A stretch of DNA of 64,000 nucleotides from Mytilus trossulus (lineage: Eukaryota; Mollusca; Bivalvia; Mytilida; Mytilidae), in the NCBI RefSeq assembly GCF_036588685.1, contig NC_086379.1:18213862-18277861 (forward strand). The letters run 5' to 3'. Position 1 is the stretch's first letter, and the number at the start of each line of letters is the position of its first letter. The notes beneath the pieces are model-generated. The model made no database searches and was not told where the DNA came from. It was given only the letters and a program-made list of their open reading frames with translations. Both the position numbers and the translations under genes were made by a program. This document shows positions 56,357 through 64,000 of the stretch, piece after piece.

Positions 56357-59300
56357 CTGCCAAAATAAATAAGAAAGTAAGTAAAATAGAGCACTGATAT
56401 TGCAAAATACATCCGTAAACCATTTTGAAATTTTCTTTTTTAATAAGTGCTTGCAGGATTTTTTTTTAAAGTCATTTTTCTTAACGGAATGGTTCAATGC
56501 AGCAAAAGTTTGTTCTTAAAATTGTTTATTAGCTTATCTTATAAATTGATCTTTCGTACTTTCATTATTGTTAATATCTTTCATACAATACATATGAAAG
56601 ACAATTTTTTATTAAAAAATCCAGGGAAGAAATGATAAAGATGATAAATATTTCACCTACGTAAAGAACTTACAATCTAATTAGTATATTAAAACAATGC
56701 AAAGCATTTGAAACTGGTGATAGTGACAGATATCATGTTTAAGAAAAAGGTACATAGACTAGTTTGTGTTTTTTTTAATTTTTGCTGATTTGTATAGAGT
56801 ATTAATGAAGCGCTTGTTTTCTTGAATTTCATTTTTTTTAATTAAACCAAAACATGACCAAAACATTATTTCTGTTCTCAATTTATACTGCATATTTAAC
56901 AACAAAATTAGTTTCTTTCATCTGTGTACATTATACTATTTCGATGCGAGGTTATTTGTTCAAGATTATGTTCTTTCTGAAATTATTTAACCCCTCACAG
57001 CGGCACACCACTGTAGCCTTTATTTATGCACCTTTATTGATTTTGTTTTTACATTTTGTCATACACATGTAGATCAAATTATTTCGTTAATGGTATGTTC
57101 ATTTGTGTTAATATGTATTTTTATTGAGTTAAACCATTTAAATTGATATTATATAGTGCGTCTTATTATAGTTATTATAGTTATCAAAGGTACCAGGATC
57201 ATAATTTAGTACGCCAGACGCGCGTTTCTTCTACACAAGACTCATCAGTGACGCTCATATCAAAATATTTATAAAGCCAAATAAGTACAAAGTTGAAGAG
57301 CATTGAGGATTCAAAATTCCAAAAAGTTGTGCCAAATACGTCTAAGGTAATCTATGCCTGGAATAAGAAAATCCTTAGTTTTCAAAAAATTCAAAGTTTT
57401 GTAAAATATGAAATTTATCAAAATGACCACATTATTGATATTCATGTCAACACCGAAGTGTTGACTACTGGGCTGGTGATACCCTCGGGGACGAAACGTC
57501 CACCAGGAGTGGCATCGACCCAGTGGTGTAAATGGTTATCAAAGGTACCAGGATTATAATTTAGTACGCCAGACGCGCGTATCGTCTACACCAGACTCAT
57601 CAGTGACGCTCATATCAAAATATTTATTATACCACTTCTTTTGGACCTTTCTTCCTCAAGAGTATCGACAGCCCAAAAGTCCGCACTTCGGTGTTGACAT
57701 GAATATCAATTATATGGTCATTTTTATAAATTTTCTGTTCGAAAGTAAGAGACATTTATTGTCGAAATGCGCATCTGGTGCAAGAAAATTGGTACCGTTA
57801 ATTTAATTACTACCACTGGGTCGATGCCTCTGCTGGTGGACTATAAGTCCCCGAGGGTATCACCAGCCCAGTAGCCAGTACTTCGGTACTGGCATGAAAA
57901 TACGAATTTTTTGTGTTATTAAAATTTGCTGTTACAAAATATCATAAATTATTATAAATTAAGGAATGTATCTCCCTCATGCAAAGCTCTGATTCCTTTC
58001 ACGTATTTGGCTATACTTTTAGGACCTTTTGGATTACAGCTCTTCATCTTTTATATAAGCTTTGGATTTTCAAATATTTTGGCCACGAGCATCACTGAAG
58101 AGACATTTATTGTCGAAATACGCATCTGGTGCAAGAAAATTGGTACCGTTAATTTAATTGGTACACATTAAAACGTTTAAAACCGCTCCATTAGTTTGCA
58201 TCTGTTCTAAGTCAAGAACCTGAGGTTCAGTAGATGGTGTTTGTTGCATTGGATCATAAGTGTTTCTCGCTTTCGTTTATTGTGTAGTTTATACCGTTAG
58301 TTTTAGGACCCTTCATAGCTTGCTGTTCTGTGTAAACAAAGGCTCTGTGTTTAAGACCGTACTTTGACTATAATGCTTTTTTCTTTACAAATTGTGACTT
58401 GGATGGAGAGTTGTCTCATTGGCACTTATATTACATCTTTTTATATCTATATGTTACAGTATATATTAGGTGAAATAAGGAATAAAATAAACTTACTCAA
58501 ACTCCGGAATTACATTTTACACTGTATGCCAAGGTTCTAGCTCGAATCTAAAAGACCGAAATATAAGATAATTTACCTGAACATCTGTAATAAATCGTCA
58601 GATATTTAAAAATTGCTGGACACGGGTCGCCACCATATTCAGAATTTGAAGGAGTTAGTGAACATGTTGTTTGATCCTGGCACAATAGTTTTACCTTTTC
58701 TGTAGCAGTCATGGTACATGGTGATGTAAAAGACGAAACAGACGAATGTGGGCATGTGGATCCATCATATCTTCCAAATGTAGCATTGATTACCAGAATT
58801 TTCGGCGAGTTCAACCCTTGACAGGAAACGACATTTTCGACGCCTTCACAAAGTTCTATCGTTTTAAACCCTGAAATGAAAATGTCACTTAAACGATGAA
58901 TTATAATTGGATTGTGTATAATAAAAAAAATAGTTTGTGTTTTTGAAAAGCTTTGTTTGAGCCTTTTTTGAAGCCCACCATTGGGAACGTCCAGAGAAAA
59001 AAAAGCGAGTAATATATATTTATTAAGCAAATCGTTTGTGTTCGATCATTTTCATTGGACGTTCGATTCCATGTAATTCCAAACCGTAACTGAAATTAGC
59101 CACCACTTTTTATTGCGAAATTGTTATGAATATGATTTCTAAAACAACAAAAATAGAAAGTAAATTTTGAGGTTAAATATTGAAACCATTCAGACCCGTT
59201 CAAAAAGAATAAGTCTAGTGTTTATATTTAACCTTCAGGGTATACATATATGACTTTCAATTGTTACGACACAACAGCTTCGCACAGACTTTAATATTTG

Positions 59301-60492
59301 GTATTTATAAGCCAAAAAAAATATCAAATGAAATGTAATCTAATATGTGGCATTATAATAGAAACTCAATTTGCGACAGTAAAATCTATGTTTTGCAACT
59401 TATTAGAAGATAACCGACATAGGTAGATATCAAACAAATAATTACACAGTTACTATAAACTCAATTCTACTGTAATTGTAATAAAAAAAACGTCAAATAA
59501 CACCGATACAAACATACGCACGCTTTATATTCAATTTTTAGAAATTAACCTGTGATATCACTTTCTGTGGCGTTGATAAATATGTGTGACGTTCAGTTCG
59601 TTATTCTATTATGCTTTTTGGGTGTACGGTTGTAAATTAAATTAGCTATCTGTTGGTATTCCTCCTTTAAAATGTCAAATTTACTATTATTAATGTGCAT
59701 TTTTATCATTTTCAATTTTAGTTTCTTGTGTACAATTTGGAGTTCAGTATAGCGTTCATTATCACTGAACTTATATTTGTTTAGGTGCCAGCTGAGGGAC
59801 GTCTCCAGGTGCGGGAAATTCTCACTCCATTGAAGACCTGTTGGTGACCCTCTGCTGTTGACTATTTTATGGTCGGGTTGTTGTCTCTTTGACACATTCC
59901 CCATTTCCATTCTCACTTTTATATCATACTTTTTGTTTATGTATTTCTCTGTCCTAAGTGTTCTTGCATTTAGTATTCATGTATTCTTGGGATGTTATGT
60001 TGTCATTTTAGCAGTATGTTTTTGAATAGTTCGTTTCTATGTATTCTGCAATTGCCTATATTTTTTGCTCACTCAAGTGTTACTGTTGTTTCGTTGTTTT
60101 CTTCTTGCTTGTTTCCCTCGATTTAAGTTCGTAACTAGGACTTGTTTTTTGTCAATCGATTGATGACCCTTGAACAGTGGTATACTACTGTTGCCTTAAT
60201 TAATCTCTTAAATAAATTACCAGAAAGAAACATGGTTTCTTACTGATTCTAAACCGTTATGATATGATTTTTTTATATTGTACAAAATTATCCCGTAGGA
60301 TACAAATTTTCTGTACTTAGGACACGTGCTGAAGTAACCTTCATAAGAAAGAAACATGTTTAATTACTTGAATATGTGTTATATGTTATATATTAATGAA
60401 TTAAAAGACTACAATTTATAGTACATAACCATAGTTTTCTTACCTGTTATAGGTAAAATATACCCAGCTACGAAATAAAATAAAAAATCCAT
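56130..60492 (-). CDS. secreted SUEL/rhamnose-binding lectin with PAN-like domain (three exons)
   Basis: Three exons on the minus strand: 60492-60444, 58870-58577 and 56356-56130 (49, 294 and 227 bases; 570 in all, 189 residues). Exon 1 encodes a hydrophobic signal peptide and ends at a GTAAGA donor. Exon 2 encodes one SUEL-type galactose/rhamnose-binding lectin domain with eight Cys, an FGR triplet where YGR is usual, the DPC motif and KYL before the last Cys; it has an INAT sequon. Exon 3 encodes a PAN/apple-like domain with five Cys and the GFEYKPDD segment, then a stop. Both introns are phase 1 and have GT/AG borders, so exon 2 is a symmetric 1-1 module of the kind used in domain shuffling. 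Expected role: secreted binding of L-rhamnose or D-galactose glycans, as in bivalve innate immunity or egg/mucus lectins. Exon joining is inferred from phase and signals. Confidence 0.75.
57211..57256 (-). ncRNA. hammerhead ribozyme 1 of the retrozyme, stem II damaged
   Basis: GCGTCA stem I arm, CTGATGA, stem II GTC against GAA (one pair lost), GAAA, ACGC/GCGT, GTC, then TGGCGT. Core intact; stem II weakened. Confidence 0.7.
57566..57611 (-). ncRNA. hammerhead ribozyme 2 of the retrozyme, core mutated
   Basis: Same arms as ribozyme 1 with restored stem II GTC/GAC, but GAAA reads GATA, altering an invariant adenine. Predicted inactive. Confidence 0.7.
57700..57900 (+). repeat. inverted retrozyme-type unit, partial
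   Basis: Opposite orientation to 57183-57629. Contains a half hammerhead at 57747-57785 (stem II, GAAA, ATGCGCAT, ATC, TGGTGC) without its CTGANGA half, then the GATACC/CCCGAGGGTATC and CAGTACTTCGGTACTGG modules. Confidence 0.65.
57980..58165 (+). repeat. hammerhead-bearing repeat unit, second subtype
   Basis: Same unit as 4960-5142. Carries the ribozyme at 58087-58135. Confidence 0.75.
58087..58135 (+). ncRNA. hammerhead ribozyme, second subtype, core intact
   Basis: GCATCA stem I arm, CTGAAGA (fits CTGANGA), stem II GAC/GTC with loop ATTTATT, GAAA, stem III ATAC/GCAT with one mismatch, cleavage triplet ATC, and TGGTGC closing stem I by six pairs (one wobble). Confidence 0.7.
58190..58450 (-). 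repeat. mytilid repeat family B, reverse copy
   Basis: TCTAAGTCAAGAACCTGA, then ACCGTTAGTTTTAGGACCC and GAGAGTTGTCTCATTGGCAC; same block order as 6160-6455. Confidence 0.65.
58577..58870 (-). CDS. lectin gene exon 2: SUEL lectin domain
   Basis: Bounded by TTTTCATTTCAG and GTAAATTATC, both phase 1. 98 codons, eight Cys at the spacing expected for the fold (CEG ... VSC ... STC ... SPC ... LLC ... TTC ... DPC ... YRC). Confidence 0.85.
59590..60210 (-). repeat. repeat insertions in lectin intron 1 (families D and C)
   Basis: 59690-59930 is a reverse family D copy and 60110-60210 a family C end. This block has no counterpart in the pseudogene copy, so it entered after the duplication or was lost there. 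The 107-codon frame inside is part of the repeat. Confidence 0.6.
60444..60492 (-). CDS. lectin gene exon 1: signal peptide
   Basis: ATG at 60492-60490 followed by a hydrophobic 16-residue leader, phase-1 donor GTAAGA at 60443. Confidence 0.7.
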
Positions 60493-60579
60493 CTGTACGA
60501 GTACACCGTTCGGATTCACATAGAATGTTTTTGTTTACTACGAAAAAATGAACATGATATAGTGTTTAGATTTTATCAG

Positions 60580-60587
60580 TTTTTATA
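60580..60587 (-). promoter_or_regulatory. candidate TATA box of the lectin gene
   Basis: TATAAAAA on the minus strand about 90 bases before the start codon. The same position in the pseudogene copy reads TATAAAA. Plausible core promoter; not proven. Confidence 0.4.
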
Positions 60588-60849
60588 TCAATTATCAAAC
60601 CATTGAATTGATCAATTTTACTAATTAACCGAAACAAAATTTATGTTTGAAATCTTTATTACAGATCAGATTTATTATACATCCCTTTAACGAAAACATT
60701 TGATGCTTGTAATTTGTATTAAAAAAACCAGACTGATTTGGTTCTAAAAAAATATTTTGTTTGGGATTCTTTCATAAATATTAAATCAAATCAATTATGA
60801 AATTGAATTGTATCCGGATTTCACTCAATGACTGATTCGATTTTAATTG

Positions 60850-61964
60850 CCATACACATCACAAATAATTAATTTGAATCGATTACACATTGTGTGTCTT
60901 CATATCCACAAACAATACAAGTTCCAATGACAATTTGAATGGTGCAAAATGGTGCTGTCACTTATTTGAAAAAAATAAAACATATAATGCTTTTTTAAAA
61001 GCTTGTTGCTTTTAATAGTTAATTTTTCTTTTGAGGATCACACGTTTTTTCTACTATGATTGCATATCATGACATATTTTAACGAATGATATAAAACCTT
61101 TTTTAAAATGATTTAAAACCCTTAAGTCAATTGATCAATCAAATATTAATTGATTTCTAGTATAGGAAATGAAATTAACAACTCAAGAGATTATAGTAAG
61201 ATTAATTAACTTCTGACAATTATGTTCATCCAATGAAGCAGTACAACTTTTAAATTCTTATATTGCATTTCTACAAATAATTGAATGTGATTGATTCTTA
61301 AGTTGGTTTTCTGAGTATAAACAAACGATAGACTGTGTTTTTAAAAAGTTGTATAAACACTATGTCGATTTAACTGTGTTTTATCCATGTCCGATACACG
61401 TGAATGGGCAATACACAGACATGGAACCCTGAGTTTCGAAGAAAGTTAAATTTGCTCTGTCTCACAAACATAACATAAACAATCCTTCAGACTTTTATTT
61501 AATTTATGAATTCAGTTTACAGATCATCAATATCTAGACAAAAGCGTTTAATTCTATAATATCTATTCAAGAAAAGGAATCATTAACAGTCCCTGTTGAA
61601 TTCATTCACATGTTGACTTTGGTTTGCGATTAAGACACATCCTATGTCATAGGTATTGTAGCTTGTCAAATTGGAACGATTGTTTAACAATTACATGTTG
61701 TACCTTTTTGCCAGTATTTTTATAAGTGGACCATCATCGTTGGTGGTATCACCCTTTTAAGAGACATTGCTCAAGCTTCTTGAAGTGATGGTGCATTAAG
61801 TATGTTTATTTCTTGTTTTAATTTTTTTTTGACTAAACCTAATATTTCAACTTCTTCTGGCCAAATTGAGCCTGCACGGTTTTCGGACTCTATAAATGTC
61901 ATTTTTAATAAAATGCTCTACATTCAGTTTTTTATATTTTCTAATCTCTAATTTCCTGATCTTA
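60850..61964. other. no recognised gene
   Basis: AT-rich DNA. GGTGGTATCACCC near 61740 resembles the end of the 44071-44535 element. Confidence 0.4.
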
Positions 61965-62770
61965 AAGAGGGACAGCCAAACTCATAAATAGAAAATAAAC
62001 TGACAACGCCATGGCTAAATAACAAATCTGGTAAATAGTCTAATTCAGTAGGTCATATTCATGAAAGGGAAGGAAATTGTAGCTACGACGTTAGGAACAT
62101 ATTCGATATCATTTGAGAAAAGGTTATGCCATAACGGTCAACCAACTCGTGATGACGTCCGGAAATTTACGAAGGGATGATTTCAAGTTCACCATTTTGA
62201 ACTCTTGGTTTAATAACTACCTTGTGAGAGGCAAACCCTCTATCAAGAAAATCATGAAAGGAAACGCAAGCAGAAGAATATCGTATCAATATCAATAGGG
62301 AGATATATACCCCGTATGCAGGTGCTGCTGGAATGTTGCCACTAAGAAATGGAAAGTTCACCATTAGAAAGCTGAAATCAACTGTTATGTCGTAAAGTTT
62401 TGTTTTCAACCGACCCTCATTGTCAATTTCTAGATGTAAGTCAAGATATGAGGCCGACTTAACTGTATCTGTTGTATCCTTTATCTCTAGTTCGTGGGAT
62501 ACATTGTAGATGCGTTCAACATAGTCACCAAGTTTTGAATTATTTAGTGAAAGAAAATCATCTATATAGCGGAAAGTAGAGTTAAAGGATATTGCTAACT
62601 TCTTATCTTTAATAAAGAAACAAATCAGCAATAAGAGGGTCGCAATTGGTTCCATTGGAATACCGACGGCCGCCAAACGTAACAAATTTGTTGTCAATCA
62701 AGAAGTCAAGCATCTTGATGATGTCAGTTTCAGAGAATGTTTTGTTCGTATCAGAGCTATCCTTTCAAAG
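61965..62770 (-). pseudogene. Penelope-like element, 3' fragment
   Basis: Minus-strand remnant of the same family as 51872-54770. It keeps the YIDD box, the YLDLHLEID segment and the C-terminus, but the PMGTN motif region has small deletions (reads IPMEPIATL) and frameshifts, and everything upstream is gone. The 3' untranslated region follows (61965-62090). Confidence 0.85.
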
Positions 62771-62784
62771 TATAATTTATTCCT

Positions 62785-63100
62785 CCCTAAATAAAGGCAC
62801 CAGTAGTATACCGGTGTTCGAAATTCATAAATCGATAGAGGAAAAAACAAATCTGAGTTATAAACATAAACTGAGGGAAACGTATTAGAGAACTACGGCT
62901 CAACAAAAATACAACATTAAAATGTAATACACGCAGAACCGAACTATAAAAATAACAAGGGCCATTTTTCCTGACTTGGTACAGGGCATTTAAAGAAAAA
63001 AATAGTGGGTTGAACCTGGTTTTCTGGCATGCAAAACATCCCGCTTTAATGGCAATGTTATTTATAACACATTACAGGACAGGACTACAATACAAATAAG
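62785..63100 (-). repeat. mytilid repeat family C, reverse copy
   Basis: AGTAGTATACCGGTG, CATAAATCGATAGAGG, GACTTGGTACAGGGCAT and GGGTTGAACCTGGTTTT in the same order as 17170-17600. Confidence 0.65.
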
Positions 63101-63159
63101 TGGGAGACAATATTAGACAGAGAAACAAACGAATAATAGCCAACAAAAGGAACCAGGTT

Positions 63160-63420
63160 ATAAAAAAATGTATACACAAGACGCGCACCACGTCCACACA
63201 AGACAAACCAGCGACGCTCAGATAAAAAAAAGTTTAAAAGCCAAAACATGTACAAAGTTGACGATAAACGAGGTTGTGACAAACACGGCCAGTCTTATCC
63301 GCATTGGACAAAAGCATCCTTATTATTTAGAATAACTCATATTTTGTAAACAATAAATTTTATAAAATGACTTTTTAATAAATATAAAAGTTAATACTGA
63401 AGTGGTGAATAGCAACAGAA
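63160..63420 (-). repeat. decayed retrozyme-type unit
   Basis: CCAGGTTATAAAAAAATG, AGACGCGCACCACGTCC and AAAGCCAAAACATGTACAAA follow the order of 57190-57320, but the ribozyme core is destroyed. Confidence 0.6.
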
Positions 63421-63704
63421 TAAAAACGGATACATTACAAAAATTCACAACTGTGTTAGCCAAAGCCAGTGCAACGCACATAGTACAAAGTGACGGTACA
63501 TTTTAATATCTAAAACGAGTTCCCAAAATTAAATGAATTTGGATAAAATTCAAGATCAGATTTGTTTGAATTATTTAATATTTATTAATAACAGTGAAAA
63601 GTACAATACTAATTAATATGAAATTGTAGTAGTAATAAGATAATTAATTGTATTATCTAGCTATGTCGGTGTTTCTTCTGATTCAAACTGTAAACCAAAT
63701 ATAT

Positions 63705-64000
63705 CGTATAAAAGAGGGACGAAAGATACCAAAGGGACAGTCAAACTCATAAATCTAAAATAAACTGACAACGTCAAGGCTAAAAATGAAAAAAGACTAA
63801 TAGACAAACAATAGTACACATGTCACATCATAGAAACTAAAGAATAACAATACGAACCCCAACAAAGAGTAGGGATGATCTCAGGGGCGCCGGAAGGGTA
63901 AGCAGATTCTGCTCCACATGTGGCACCGTCGTCTTGTTTATATGATAACAAATCCGGTAAATAATCTAATTCGGTAGGTCACATTCATGAAAGTGAAGGG
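63705..64000 (-). mobile_element. Penelope-like element 3' end, continues past the window
   Basis: Reverse copy of the 3' untranslated region at 54455-54770 (GGGACGAAAGATACCAAAGG; GATGATCTCAGGGGCGCCGG; CATTCATGAAAGTGAAGG at the edge). Coding sequence, if present, lies beyond 64000. Confidence 0.8.

Larger units (their letters stand above)
57183..57629 (-). mobile_element. retrozyme-like element: two hammerhead-bearing direct repeats 355 bp apart
   Basis: 57183-57275 and 57537-57629 are near-identical direct repeats (ATCAAAGGTACCAGGAT to CATATCAAAATATTTAT), each with a minus-strand hammerhead. The predicted cleavage sites lie between 57217/57216 and 57572/57571, exactly 355 bases apart, so self-cleavage of a minus-strand transcript would free a 355-nt RNA. 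This matches the animal retrozyme layout. Both ribozymes carry damaging changes in this copy. Confidence 0.75.
56357..58576 (-). other. lectin intron 2
   Basis: GTAAAT at the donor, TTTGGCAG at the acceptor. Holds the hammerhead repeat cluster at 57183-58165 and a family C fragment near 56990-57025. Confidence 0.6.

Noticed and set aside
59593..59916. 107-codon minus-strand frame
   Set aside because: It is carried by mytilid repeat family D, and the related copy at 24345 has a diverged frame; not a host gene.
1..64000. CRISPR arrays, bacterial operons, rRNA or tRNA genes
   Set aside because: Nothing with regular spacer-repeat structure, Shine-Dalgarno-led gene clusters or RNA-gene folds was seen; the gene structure is eukaryotic.

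Overview
The window looks like nuclear DNA of a marine mussel (family Mytilidae, probably Mytilus). It is AT-rich by eye, has intron-bearing animal genes, and carries many copies of dispersed repeats that I recognise as typical of mytilid genomes, for example units with GATGTGGTATGATTGCCAA. The species call rests on family knowledge, not on a search. Most of the 64 kb is mobile DNA and decayed copies of it; only three host-type loci are convincing.

Layout. 1-9500: dispersed repeats, an AT palindrome array (3403-3808) and unrecognised DNA. 10214-13735: a nearly complete non-LTR retrotransposon. 13988-16659: small elements and repeat remnants. 16660-20623: a rhodopsin-like GPCR on the + strand, with the start codon on a tiny upstream exon. 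20797-26300: Penelope remnant, SINE-like and tandem repeats. 26871-28107: a one-exon C2H2 zinc-finger protein broken by a single-base homopolymer change. 29849-31975: an RTE-type retrotransposon split by a 79-bp MITE. 32935-39318 and 41530-42853: two copies of a long-inverted-repeat DNA transposon family, the first carrying nested insertions; between them (39833-40610) lies a TTAA-flanked element with arrays of a 12-bp motif. 44981-46465: a dead copy of the lectin gene found intact at 56130-60492. 51872-54770: a Penelope-like element with its GIY-YIG nuclease at the N-terminal side of the reverse transcriptase (Naiad arrangement). 57183-58165: a cluster of hammerhead-ribozyme repeats.

The most interesting system is the set of hammerhead-bearing repeats (about 5067, 48285, 57211, 57566 and 58087). 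At 57183-57629 two ribozyme-bearing direct repeats lie exactly 355 bp apart, the architecture of animal retrozymes, which are non-autonomous elements that yield small circular RNAs. A Penelope-like element, the kind of enzyme source proposed to move retrozymes, lies 3 kb away. The lectin gene has exons for a signal peptide, a SUEL/rhamnose-binding lectin domain and a PAN/apple-like domain, all joined by phase-1 introns, so it reads as a secreted carbohydrate-binding protein.
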